From Streptomyces ochraceiscleroticus (lineage in GTDB: Bacteria; Actinomycetota; Actinomycetes; Streptomycetales; Streptomycetaceae), in assembly GCF_000720485.1 (NCBI RefSeq), contig NZ_JOAX01000022.1, forward strand, positions 1 to 64,000: a DNA stretch of 64,000 nucleotides, read 5' to 3'. The position numbers and the translations under genes were made by a program. Below, in pieces: positions 34,307 to 42,701 of the stretch (positions are counted from its first letter, which is position 1; each line of letters opens with the position of its first letter). A model generated the notes under the pieces. That model ran no database searches, was not told the DNA's origin, and worked only from the letters and a program-made list of their open reading frames with translations.

Positions 34307-35305
34307 TCAGACCACCGCCGGTTCCGTGACGGCGCACCGGGTCGGTACGTCGATCCCGTACATGGCCGCCGCGTTGAGTCCGAGGATCTTCTTCTTCTGC
34401 GCCACCGTGAGCGGCGGGTACTCCGTCATGTCCGCGGGGATCTGGAAGTCGACGAACCGCTCGACGAGCCAGCGCGGTGTCCACAGCGCGTAGTCGCTGG
34501 AGAACTGGATGCGGTCCTCGTCGAGCCAGTACAGCAGCTCCCCGATGATCTGGGCGAAGTACCGCGGCCGGGTGTGGATGAAGGGCATCGCGACGGCGAG
34601 CCCCGCGTGCACATTCGGCTCCTGGGTGGCGATCCAGCAGAAGTCCTCCAGCCGAGGCAGCCCGCAGTGCTCGACGACGAAGTTCAGCTCCGGGAAGTCC
34701 GTGGCCGCACGGTCCACGTCGGCGACGTCGAACGCGTCGCGGTCCAGCGGCCGGATCGTCGGCCCCTTGTGGATGTGGACGTTCTTGATGCCCAGCTCCT
34801 GGCAGGTTTCCAGATAGCGATACGTCCACGGGTCGTCCAGCTTGTAGCCGCGGGAGTCGCCCTGCCACTCGGCGGTGTACAGCTTCACGCCCTTCAGGTG
34901 GAAGCGCTCGGCGTCCCGTCGCAGCTGATCGAGGCCCGACTGCTCGAAACGGGGGTCCCAGCAGTGGTTGTAGGTCAGCTTGTCGGGGTGCCGTTGGGCG
35001 AGCGCGAAGGATTCTTCGGTCTGCCCGAAGCCGTTGCGGTAGAAGGCCCCGAGCCGCGCCGGCTGGAAAATGGCGTGGTCGACATGTCCGTCGGTGAACA
35101 GGTCCTTCATCAGACGCTCGCCGCCGTAGTAGAGGAACTCCTCGTACGACCAGTGCTCGGATTCCGGGCCCAGATTGCGGTGGTAGTCGTAGAAGCAGTC
35201 GATGAACTGCTTCCCGTGCACGTTGAGCTGGTTCTCGGGGCGCGCGTCCCACAGCGCGACATGCGCATCCACGATGAAATAGTCTTCGCCGTCCTTGCTG
35301 TACAT
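34307..35305 (-). CDS. Amidohydrolase-family (amidohydro_2) protein of a prm/mim-type cluster
   Basis: A 332-residue TIM-barrel metal-dependent hydrolase from ATG 35305 with GGAGGGA upstream. Signatures are VDAHVALWD (the usual HxH reads as a single His here), YNHCWDPRFEQSGLDQLRRDAERFHLKGVKLYTAEW, NVHIHKGPTI, NFVVEHCGLPRLEDFC and FSSDYALWTPRWLVERF. This subgroup is found immediately after the oxygenase genes in actinobacterial soluble diiron monooxygenase clusters (mimABCD/prmABCD), where its reaction is not settled. It is first in the three-gene unit and divergent from a MimR-like regulator. Confidence 0.88.
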   Translation of the reverse strand: MYSKDGEDYFIVDAHVALWDARPENQLNVHGKQFIDCFYDYHRNLGPESEHWSYEEFLYYGGERLMKDLFTDGHVDHAIFQPARLGAFYRNGFGQTEESFALAQRHPDKLTYNHCWDPRFEQSGLDQLRRDAERFHLKGVKLYTAEWQGDSRGYKLDDPWTYRYLETCQELGIKNVHIHKGPTIRPLDRDAFDVADVDRAATDFPELNFVVEHCGLPRLEDFCWIATQEPNVHAGLAVAMPFIHTRPRYFAQIIGELLYWLDEDRIQFSSDYALWTPRWLVERFVDFQIPADMTEYPPLTVAQKKKILGLNAAAMYGIDVPTRCAVTEPAVV

Positions 35306-35385
35306 GGCGTCCCTCCATTATTCGTACGGCTTGGTGACGAGAAGCACGCTAGGAAGCGCCGACGCATGTCAGCGAGGTGCTGGGC

Positions 35386-35400
35386 GTCTCAATGTGAGAC
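35386..35400. promoter_or_regulatory. Candidate operator of the MimR-like regulator
   Basis: A perfect palindrome GTCTCA-ATG-TGAGAC lies in the 174-bp gap between the divergent amidohydrolase and MimR-like genes, 80 bp before the latter's start. TCTCA-N3-TGAGA-type sites suit Fis-type AcoR/MimR regulators. Confidence 0.6.
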
Positions 35401-35479
35401 ACCCGTAGCGGCGGTGGCCCCGCTCGCCGGCGTTAGCGTGACCGAGGCCGACGCAGTGACGCGTCCTCTGGAGGTCGAA

Positions 35480-36988
35480 GTGGACAACCGTCGACACACG
35501 CCACACCCGGACGTCTCGCCCTGTACAACCGGCGGTGACGCGGCCCCGCGACTGCTCGCGTCATGGCAGCGCAGCGAGCACTACGGGCTGTCACCGGAGG
35601 AGATGCGGCCCGTGTTCACGGGCTCGGTCGACACCGCCTCCCTGCTTTACGAATGCGGCTACGAAGTGCTCCAGGGGCTCCACAGGACGCTCGCCAACGA
35701 GCCGGTCAGCATGATGATCACCGATAGCGACGGATTGGTGCTGTACCGGCTGTGCAACGACGCATCGATCAACCGTTCCCTCGACCGGGTCCATCTGGCG
35801 CCCGGTTTCTACTTCGCCGAACGCAACGCGGGCACCAACGGCCTCGGCCTCGCCCTGGCCGATCGCGCTCCGTCGCTGGTACGGGCCGACGAGCACTACT
35901 GCACTGACCTGCGGGGATACACCTGCGCCGCGGTCCCGATCCTCGACCCGGTCACCGGCGGGCTCGCCGGCAGCGTCAACCTCACCACCTGGTCCGACTC
36001 CTCCTCGGAACTGCTACTGGCCCTGGCCCAGGCCACGGCCGGGAACACCACCGCGCTCATGCTGGCCCGGGGGACCGGCCGGAAGGTCAGGCCGACCCCG
36101 CGCGGTGAGGTGTTCCGCGTGTATGCCGACCGTTCCCAGCAGCACGACGACGCTCCCCATCTGCTCTCACCCGGCTGGAGGGACGCGGTCGCGACGGCAC
36201 GCACGGCCTTGGCCCAGGGGCGGGTCGTCGCGGTCGTCGGTGAGCCGGGCGCGGGCAAAACCGCCCTCATCTCTCTGGCCCGCCGGCAGACGGAGCCACG
36301 CGAACGTGTCCTCAGCGCCCGCCCACCGGCCCCCGACGACGTGCACGCCTGGCTCATGCTGTGGTCCCCGGAGCTGGACAAGGACAGTACCTGCGTCATC
36401 GTCTCCGGAGTGGATACCCTGCCGGCCTGGGCCGCCGCCGAGCTGGCGCGGCGGTTCAGCGAGGTGCACCGCAAGGACGGCGGAGGGGCTCGCTGTCTGC
36501 AGCCGTTCGCCATGACGGCAGAACAGTACTCCGCCATTCCCGAGGCGCTCAGCCCACTGATCGACACCGTGGTCGAGGTGCCCGCCCTGCGCTCCCGGCC
36601 CGATGACATCCTGCCGCTCGCCGATCACTTCGCACGCCGCCACCGCGGACGCGCAGTGGCCTTCACGCCTGCCGCGGAGCGCGCCCTGGCCGCCTATGAC
36701 TGGCCCGGGAACATCAAGCAGCTCCACCGCGTCATCCGTGATGCGGCATCGCGGACCGACGTGATCGACACCCACCACCTCCCGGCCGAGGTGTTCACCG
36801 GCGACGGCCGCAACCTGGGCCGTGTCCAGGCATTCGAGCGCGATGAAATCGTGCGCTCGCTGACCGAGCCGGGCACCACCGTGGCGCAGGCCGCTGAGCA
36901 ACTCGGCATGAGCCGCGCGACCATCTACCGCAAGATGGCGCAGTACGGCATCAAGGTGCCTGGCCGCGCGCAACATCCGCGATCCTGA
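35480..36988 (+). CDS. MimR/AcoR-like GAF-AAA-Fis transcriptional activator
   Basis: GTG 35480 is five bases after a GGAGG site; the much longer upstream frame is antisense to the amidohydrolase. The 502-residue protein has an N-terminal LLASWQRSEHYGL motif and a GAF-like sensor (about 60-200, with GFYFAERNAGTNGLGLALAD and DLRGYTCAAVPILDPVTGGLAG). It has an AAA+ module with Walker A VVGEPGAGKTAL near residue 255 and Walker B CVIVSGVD, and a C-terminal Fis-type HTH (TVAQAAEQLGMSRATIYRKMAQYGI). It lacks the GAFTGA loop that contacts sigma-54, consistent with actinomycetes having none. It probably activates the divergent amidohydrolase unit. Confidence 0.88.
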   Translation: MDNRRHTPHPDVSPCTTGGDAAPRLLASWQRSEHYGLSPEEMRPVFTGSVDTASLLYECGYEVLQGLHRTLANEPVSMMITDSDGLVLYRLCNDASINRSLDRVHLAPGFYFAERNAGTNGLGLALADRAPSLVRADEHYCTDLRGYTCAAVPILDPVTGGLAGSVNLTTWSDSSSELLLALAQATAGNTTALMLARGTGRKVRPTPRGEVFRVYADRSQQHDDAPHLLSPGWRDAVATARTALAQGRVVAVVGEPGAGKTALISLARRQTEPRERVLSARPPAPDDVHAWLMLWSPELDKDSTCVIVSGVDTLPAWAAAELARRFSEVHRKDGGGARCLQPFAMTAEQYSAIPEALSPLIDTVVEVPALRSRPDDILPLADHFARRHRGRAVAFTPAAERALAAYDWPGNIKQLHRVIRDAASRTDVIDTHHLPAEVFTGDGRNLGRVQAFERDEIVRSLTEPGTTVAQAAEQLGMSRATIYRKMAQYGIKVPGRAQHPRS

Positions 36989-36995
36989 CGTGCCG

Positions 36996-37300
36996 TCACC
37001 CGCCGTCTCCGGTCGTTGACGCCGCACCAGGTTCGCCCGGCGAACAACCGACGGGCCTGAACCGTATGGGAGCGCCCGCTGGGATCCGGCCCGCCAGTGG
37101 CAGGTCGTCCTCGTGGACCACGCCGATCACCGGGTAGCCGCCGGTGACCGGGTGGTCGGCGAGGAAGAGGACCGGAAGGCCGTTCGGCGGGACCTGGAGG
37201 GCGCCGCGGACCATGCCCTCGGCGGGCCGGGCCACGGCCGTCGGCATCGGCACCGGCTTCAGCCGGATCGCCGCGGCCGCCGGCACCTTCCTCACCCCAA
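36996..37300 (-). pseudogene. Remnant of 5-oxoprolinase subunit C / biotin-dependent carboxyltransferase (pxpC)
   Basis: The frame reads AEGMVRGALQVPPNGLPVLFLADHPVTGGYPVIGVVHEDDLPLAGRIPAGAPIRF, which is the C-terminal motif of PxpC/KipA proteins. A complete protein has about 290 residues. Here only about 70 are recognisable, and upstream codons to 37451 do not look like the rest of the family. No pxpA or pxpB is seen. It is a decayed fragment in the 499-bp gap (36989-37487) between the MimR-like gene and the GH1 gene; the rest of the gap holds no gene I can support. Confidence 0.7.
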
Positions 37301-37487
37301 TCGCCCTGGACTCCTGATGCGTGGGCGCCACCCTGCTCCTCGCAGGCATCGTCTCCCCCGCCGGCACCCTGGCCTGGCGATCGGCATGCCGAAGCGCAAC
37401 GGACCGGCACTGGTGGGCGGGTTGAGATCGAGCTGCATTGTCATCCCTCACTTGAGCAGGTCGCAGTTGATACTCCAGCCATTGTTG

Positions 37488-38780
37488 TCAGGTTCGTGCG
37501 CCGACGGCCCGGCGGTCGGACGCGAGCGAGGCGCCGTTTGTGCGGGAGACCTCGCCGAGCCAGTGGGCGCTGGGTTTCGGTGTGCGGGTCTGGGTGGTGC
37601 GGTCGATGGCGATGAGGCCGAACTTGGGGCGGTAGCCGAAGACCCACTCATAGTTGTCAAACGCTGACCATGCGTGATAGCCGCGTACGTCGATTCCGTC
37701 GGCGAGGCACGAGGCGACTCCGGTGAGCGCGGTGCGGAGGTAGGCAAGGCGTTCGGTGTCGTCCTCGGTGGCGAGTCCGTTCTCGGTGACGATGACCGGG
37801 ACGCCGGCGATGGCCGCCGCCTCCCGGATCGTTGCCTCGAGGCCCTGTGGGTGGATTTCCTCTCCCATTTGGTTCGTCTGGGCGTCCGCCGGGGGCGGGG
37901 CGACGCCGTCGGGTCCGAAGACCGTGCGGCCGTACGTCTGGATGCCTACGAAGTCGTCCTCGCGGGAGGCCAGCAGGAAGCGCTCGTTGACCTCGCGCCG
38001 CACCGCTTCGGCGCGGTCCTCGCCACCGGGGGCCGCCTGGATGTCCGAGTTCGCGAGGGTCCAGCCGGCCATCAGGTCCGGACGGTGTGCCTTGATGGCT
38101 GCCGTTCCCCGGCGGTGCGCCGCGAGCTTCACCTCGTAACCGGCCTCGGTAGCGGTGAACTGGAAGGGGGCCACGCGTTGCGGTGCGATGCCGAGGCACT
38201 CGGCGGCGGCCGCCCAGACGGGTACGTCCGCCCGCTGTTCGGGGACCTCGCCGCCGATGCCCATGGTGGCCAGGAGCGGCGGGAGGTTCGGTTCGTTGAG
38301 TGTGCAGGCGATGTCGATGAGGTCGCCGAGATGCGCGGTGACCGCGTCGCAGTAGCGCGCGAAACGCTCGGGCGTCCCCGGGTCTTCCCAGCCTCCGGTG
38401 GCGAGGAGCCAGCGGGGCGAGGTGAAGTGGTGGTAGGTGACGACCGTCTTGAGGCCGTGCTCCCGGCACGCTTCCAGGACGCGGCGGTAGTGGGCCAGCG
38501 CCGCCGGTGAGAAGTGTCCCTCCTCGGGTTCGATGCGTGCCCATTCGAGGGAGAAGCGGTAGCTCGTGAGGCCGAGGGACGCGAGGAGTGCGATGTCCTC
38601 CCGGTACCGGTGGTAGTGGTCGATCGCATCACCCGAGGGCTCGGTGAAGAGGGTGTGGGGGAGGTGCTCCAGCAGCCATGCGTCGCTGTTGGTGTTGTTC
38701 CCCTCGACCTGGTGCGCGGCGGTGGCGGCGCCCCACAGGAAGCCGTCGGGGAAGGGGGACGGATGGGGGGAGGCGGTCAT
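37488..38780 (-). CDS. GH1 beta-glucosidase family enzyme
   Basis: A 430-residue TIM-barrel glycosidase from ATG 38780 with AGAGGAA upstream. The N-terminal FLWGAATAAHQVEGNN, the acid/base Glu163 in TLNEPN, and the nucleophile Glu333 in VTENGLA are all present, as are the SFEW-like SLEWARIEP and YHAWSAFDNYEWVFGYRPKFGLI. It has no signal peptide, so it acts in the cytoplasm on imported glycosides. It follows the sugar-type MFS gene on the same strand, separated by a ten-base-pair hairpin. The divergent TetR regulator probably controls both. Aglycone and sugar specificity are unknown. Confidence 0.94.
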   Translation of the reverse strand: MTASPHPSPFPDGFLWGAATAAHQVEGNNTNSDAWLLEHLPHTLFTEPSGDAIDHYHRYREDIALLASLGLTSYRFSLEWARIEPEEGHFSPAALAHYRRVLEACREHGLKTVVTYHHFTSPRWLLATGGWEDPGTPERFARYCDAVTAHLGDLIDIACTLNEPNLPPLLATMGIGGEVPEQRADVPVWAAAAECLGIAPQRVAPFQFTATEAGYEVKLAAHRRGTAAIKAHRPDLMAGWTLANSDIQAAPGGEDRAEAVRREVNERFLLASREDDFVGIQTYGRTVFGPDGVAPPPADAQTNQMGEEIHPQGLEATIREAAAIAGVPVIVTENGLATEDDTERLAYLRTALTGVASCLADGIDVRGYHAWSAFDNYEWVFGYRPKFGLIAIDRTTQTRTPKPSAHWLGEVSRTNGASLASDRRAVGART

Positions 38781-38794
38781 GGGTTCCTCTCTGA

Positions 38795-38819
38795 GTCCGC
38801 TGACTCCGCGTCAGCGGAC
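38795..38819 (-). other. Intercistronic hairpin overlapping the MFS stop
   Basis: GTCCGCTGAC and its complement (38795-38804 and 38810-38819) form a perfect ten-base-pair stem with a TCCGC loop. The stem includes the stop codon of the upstream MFS gene and lies just before the GH1 start. It may act as a partial terminator or mRNA stabiliser. Confidence 0.5.
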
Positions 38820-40145
38820 GGACTTGATGAAGGTGACGGTGAAGCTGCCCAGCGCGCAGATCGCGGCGGCGCCGAACCACAGCAGTTGGTAGTTGTGGCC
38901 GTCGCCGGTCGCGAGGATCGTGGGCGCGGCGGCGGGAACGATGATGTTCGGGATGCTGAGTGCGAGTGCGATGACCGCCACGTCCTTGCCCGTGTCGCGG
39001 GCGTCGGGCAGGACAGCGGCGCACAGTGCCATGTCGACGGTCAGGTACATGGCCTGGCCCATGGAGAAGACGATCCATGCGGCGATGAACTGCGCGAAGG
39101 TCGACGCGGTACCGCCGATGACGAGTCCGGCCGCCATGAGCAGCGCGGCGACGACGACGAACGGCTTGCGGCGACCGATCTTGTCCGAGACCCACCCGGA
39201 GGCGGTGAAGAACAGCACGCTGACCGGGGCCGAGATGAGCGAGAGGGTGCCCGCCTGCTGCCCGGCCTCCCCGATCGGCATGTGCAGGCCGTCCATCAGG
39301 AAGAAGACGAAGTACGAGAACATCGCACTCATCGCGATGCCCGCGAGGAACCGTGACAACCAGGCCCAGCCGAAGTCCGGGTGCTTGCGTGGATTGACGA
39401 CGAACGTCCTCGCGATCCCCTTGAGGTCGAGCGGGGGAAGCTCGCTGCGGTCGCGCACGGGGTCCTTGTAGAAGAACAACAGCGGGAGGGCGAGGGCGAG
39501 CGCGAGCAGGATGGGCGCCACCATCATGACCAGTGGTACGTCGACGAAGGCGGCGGCCAGGTAGGAGCCGCCCGACATGGCGAAGGCGCCGAACATGCCC
39601 ATGACCCCCATCACCCGTCCGCGTTTCACGTCCGGGAGTGCCTCGACGGGGATCGTGCTGTACGCGTTGAAGGCGGCCTGTGCGGCGATGATCGCGACCA
39701 CGTAGGCCACGACGATCACGGGGATCGACGAGACGGCGCCGATGACGGCGGTGCCCAGCAGTGCCGCGACGAGACAGCCGAGGATCCAGGGGCGCCGCCG
39801 GCCGAACCGGCTGGTCGTACGGTCCGAGAGGGCGCCGGCGAGGGGCACGGCGACGAGGAGCGCGATCGAACTGACCGACACAGTAAGGCTGTAGCTCGTC
39901 TCCTTCGCGTCCGGGTCGATGCTCGCCAGGCGCAGCGACAGGGCGGTGCTCAGGGTGAGCACCATGATGTACATGCCTGCCGCCGCCACGAGGACGAGGA
40001 CGATCGTGCGGCGGGTCGGTCCTGCGGGCGCAGGGCCGGATGAGGGTGCAGGGGCGGCTGCGGGGTGTTCCGCACCCTCGAGCCCTGGCTCCGACTCCGG
40101 TCTCGCCGGACCGGCAATGTGCGGTGCAGGTGTGGAGTCACTCAT
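38811..40145 (-). CDS. MFS sugar/cation symporter-like transporter
   Basis: ATG 40145 follows GAGG at a normal distance; an upstream frame extension is not protein-like. The 444-residue product has a Pro/Ala-rich cytoplasmic N-terminus of about 45 residues and 12 membrane helices. GALSDRTTSRFGRRRPWILGCL and GWVSDKIGRRKPFVVVAALL are the two MFS loop motifs; the first matches glycoside-pentoside-hexuronide and sucrose-type symporters. It is first in the unit with GH1 beta-glucosidase, so it probably imports the glycoside that GH1 cleaves. Confidence 0.88.
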   Translation of the reverse strand: MSDSTPAPHIAGPARPESEPGLEGAEHPAAAPAPSSGPAPAGPTRRTIVLVLVAAAGMYIMVLTLSTALSLRLASIDPDAKETSYSLTVSVSSIALLVAVPLAGALSDRTTSRFGRRRPWILGCLVAALLGTAVIGAVSSIPVIVVAYVVAIIAAQAAFNAYSTIPVEALPDVKRGRVMGVMGMFGAFAMSGGSYLAAAFVDVPLVMMVAPILLALALALPLLFFYKDPVRDRSELPPLDLKGIARTFVVNPRKHPDFGWAWLSRFLAGIAMSAMFSYFVFFLMDGLHMPIGEAGQQAGTLSLISAPVSVLFFTASGWVSDKIGRRKPFVVVAALLMAAGLVIGGTASTFAQFIAAWIVFSMGQAMYLTVDMALCAAVLPDARDTGKDVAVIALALSIPNIIVPAAAPTILATGDGHNYQLLWFGAAAICALGSFTVTFIKSVR

Positions 40146-40326
40146 GGATTCCTCTTTCGGATCAGAGCCGCCGTTGGCTCTGTGTGACCGCTGAGACATG
40201 ACGCCTGGCGTCCGGCCTTGGGTGAGGACAGTGAGGACCGTAGGCGAACCTGAACCAAACTGGAATAGGTTGCGCTCGAATTATTGACCATGGTGGAAAA
40301 GGAAACGGTGGGATAGCCTCTCGGGC

Positions 40327-40359
40327 GAGAGCGGGCCCGAGAGCGGGCCCGAGAGCAGG
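40327..40359. repeat. 12-bp tandem repeat upstream of TetR gene
   Basis: GAGAGCGGGCCC occurs twice in tandem followed by a partial third copy (GAGAGCAGG), ending 21 bp before the TetR start. It is probably slippage in the leader; no operator role is evident. Confidence 0.65.
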
Positions 40360-40380
40360 AACCGAGGGGAGAAGGCTGGG

Positions 40381-40995
40381 ATGGCAGAGGCGACGCGCAC
40401 CTCAGCGCGCAGCCGCAAGCGGGCCCCGTACGCCAACGGGGAGCGCAAGCGTGCCGAGCTCGTCGACGCCGCCTTCCGGGCGTTCGCGGAGAAGGGCTAC
40501 CAGAGCCTCTCGATCCGCCAGCTCGCGGAACTCATCGGGACGAGCCACACCCTGCTCCTGCACCACTTCGGTTCCAAGGACGCACTCCTGGAGGCCGTGC
40601 TCGTACGCCGCGAAGAGCTCGAAGGACCGTGGCGTCAGGGACTCATCGACGACCGTGGCCTCCTGGCGGCCGTGCCCGAGGTCATGCGCCACAACGCGGA
40701 GATCCGCGGTGTCATCCAGCTCGACGTGACCCTGCGCGCGGAGGCCGACCGGCCGGACCATCCGGCCCGTGCGTTCATCCGCCGCCGGGACGCGGACTTC
40801 GTCCGCTCGATCCGCTCCGAGCTGGAGCGCGAGCTCGGCGCCGGCCGCCTCAAGCCGGGGCTCGACCTGGGCGTGCTCGCCCGCCAGATCGTCTCCCTCA
40901 TCGAGGGCATCCAGGTCGCCTGGCTCTACGACGACTCGATCGACATGGCCGCGCACCTCGAAGCGTTCATGGCGCTCATCAGAAACCCGCGGTAA
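40381..40995 (+). CDS. TetR-family regulator of the MFS/GH1 unit
   Basis: A 204-residue protein from ATG 40381 (GAGAAGG upstream). The HTH region reads RAELVDAAFRAFAEKGYQSLSIRQLAELIGTSHTLLLHHFGSKDALLEAV at about residues 22-70. The rest is a helical ligand domain with IVSLIEGIQVAWLYDDSIDMAAHLEAFMALIR, similar to TetR_C regulators of glycoside use. It is divergent from the MFS/GH1 unit across 235 bp, which makes that unit the likely target. Effector is unknown but may be a glycoside or aglycone. Confidence 0.9.
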   Translation: MAEATRTSARSRKRAPYANGERKRAELVDAAFRAFAEKGYQSLSIRQLAELIGTSHTLLLHHFGSKDALLEAVLVRREELEGPWRQGLIDDRGLLAAVPEVMRHNAEIRGVIQLDVTLRAEADRPDHPARAFIRRRDADFVRSIRSELERELGAGRLKPGLDLGVLARQIVSLIEGIQVAWLYDDSIDMAAHLEAFMALIRNPR

Positions 40996-41033
40996 TCGCG
41001 AGTCGGGGCGTCCAGTGGTGGGATCGGCACAAC

Positions 41034-42701
41034 TCATGTGGCCTCCGCGCTGAGGACGTGCGCCGCACCACGCACAGTGTCGACAACCGCACCACGCGCC
41101 GCGTCGATTACCGCGCCGCCGTCGGTGGCGTCCGGTCCGCGCCAGGCGATGTGCTGTTCCGGCCGTACCAGGAGCAGCGGTGCTCCGTACGAGGCGGCGT
41201 CGGGGAGGTGGGGGAGGTCCAGCACGGTGAGTGGGATGCCGCGCTCGGCCGCCGCTGTCAGGAACGGCGTGGTATCGGCGGTGCCGTCCAGGCGCAGCAG
41301 GGTGAAACCGGGGCCGAGGTGGTCGTAGAGCGAGGTGCCGTCGGGCAGCCAGCGGTGTGGCAGCCGGGTGCCCGGGCGGGCCGAGCCGTGGTACGTCAGC
41401 GGCTCGTGCGCGGGCACGGCGGAACCGTCGTCCACGACGATGGGAGAGTCTGCATAGTGATAGCCGAGTACCAGGCCGAGGCTGTGGAACTCGCCGCGCT
41501 TGGCCTCCAGTTCGCGTGTCACGGCGGTTCGGCGGGCGGCTCCGGTCGGGGTGTCGGCGCCGAGGTCGGCATGGGCGAAGGCGTGGGCCAGCCGGGATTC
41601 CTGCGCCGCCGCGTCGGCGATGGTGCGCTCGGCGACCGGCCGGCGCTCCGGCTCGTAACTGTCCAGCAGTGCAGGTCCGGCCCAGCCCTGCACGACCGCG
41701 ACCAGCTTCCACGCGAGATTCACCGCGTCGCCGACGCAGGTGTTGTAACCGTGGCCGCCCCAGGGCGGGTTGAGATGGGCCGCGTCACCGACCAGGAAGA
41801 CGCGCTCGCCGCGGTAGTGGTCGACCAGCAGCATGCGGGCCGACCAGGGGTCGGTGGCCTGGACGTGTGCCTCCAGGTCGGCACCGATCAACTGGCGTAC
41901 CAGGGCGGCCGGATCGACCGTACCGGTCGTCGCGTCCACGCCCTGGGCGATGGCCCACCAGGTGCCGTCGAGGTCCATCCGGCCGACGATCCCGCCGGCC
42001 TCCTTGCCCAGCACCCAGTAATGCACCGCGCGGGCACACAGGTCCCGCTCGCTCAGGCCCGGAGCGGTGAACGTGATGTTGAGATTGGGCAGTTGGCCGC
42101 TGCTGCCCGCGTACCGCGCTCCTATGGCGGCACGGGACACCCCGCTCGCGCCGTCGCAGCCGACCAGGTAATCGGCCGTGAGGGTGCGGGTCCGGCCGTC
42201 GGGCCCGGCGACCTGTGCCCGTACGCCGCGTGCCCCGTCTTCGGCGGCCAACAGGCGGTAACCAGCCAGGAATTCGACCGACGATAGCTCGGCCACCGCC
42301 TCGCGCAGCACCGCTTCGATCACAGGCTGTGGGATCTGCTGACCGCACTCGGCGAACTCGTCCCGCCGCTCCGTATGCAGTGCGAAGGCGTTGCGGAACC
42401 GGGTGATCTCCCGACCGGTGAGCCCGGTGCAGAACACCACGTCCTGGGCGTACGACACCGGCAGCGGCGCGGCCGCCCGCACCCGGTCCGCCAGGCCCCA
42501 GCGGCGGAACAGCTCCATCGTCCGCGCGCTGGTGGTCTTGGCCCGGGGACGGTCCGTGACCACGGACTGCCGCGGCTCCAGGACGCAGCACCGGACGCCC
42601 GCTCGCCCCAATTCAATCGCGACCGCCAGCCCGCTCGGCCCGCCACCGGCGATGAGGACGGGGTAGTGGTCGGGCCGCCCCTCTGTACGGTGGACGGTCA
42701 T
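41034..42701 (-). CDS. FAD-dependent aromatic monooxygenase (PheA/TfdB type)
   Basis: A 555-residue flavoprotein hydroxylase; ATG 42701 overlaps the FAH-type hydrolase stop. FAD/NADPH motifs are VLIAGGGPSGLAVAIELGRAG (GxGxxG), DRPRAKTTSARTMELFRRWGL, and YLVGCDGASGVSR (DG motif). The second ribityl-binding motif is VFLVGDAAHLNPPWGGHGYNTCVGDAVNLAWKL. The thioredoxin-like C-terminal domain (about residues 430-550) fits phenol-hydroxylase-like enzymes. It hydroxylates an aromatic ring before cleavage by the dioxygenase encoded at the start of the operon. Substrate unknown. Confidence 0.92.
   Translation of the reverse strand: MTVHRTEGRPDHYPVLIAGGGPSGLAVAIELGRAGVRCCVLEPRQSVVTDRPRAKTTSARTMELFRRWGLADRVRAAAPLPVSYAQDVVFCTGLTGREITRFRNAFALHTERRDEFAECGQQIPQPVIEAVLREAVAELSSVEFLAGYRLLAAEDGARGVRAQVAGPDGRTRTLTADYLVGCDGASGVSRAAIGARYAGSSGQLPNLNITFTAPGLSERDLCARAVHYWVLGKEAGGIVGRMDLDGTWWAIAQGVDATTGTVDPAALVRQLIGADLEAHVQATDPWSARMLLVDHYRGERVFLVGDAAHLNPPWGGHGYNTCVGDAVNLAWKLVAVVQGWAGPALLDSYEPERRPVAERTIADAAAQESRLAHAFAHADLGADTPTGAARRTAVTRELEAKRGEFHSLGLVLGYHYADSPIVVDDGSAVPAHEPLTYHGSARPGTRLPHRWLPDGTSLYDHLGPGFTLLRLDGTADTTPFLTAAAERGIPLTVLDLPHLPDAASYGAPLLLVRPEQHIAWRGPDATDGGAVIDAARGAVVDTVRGAAHVLSAEAT

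Noticed and set aside
34193..35479. 429 extra N-terminal codons for the MimR-like regulator
   Set aside because: This part is antisense to the amidohydrolase and lacks regulator-like sequence; GTG 35480 has an ideal GGAGG site.
40246..40271. AACCT/AGGTT inverted repeat as a TetR operator upstream of the MFS/GH1 unit
   Set aside because: The arms are only five bases with a 15-base spacer, well within chance for this length of sequence.
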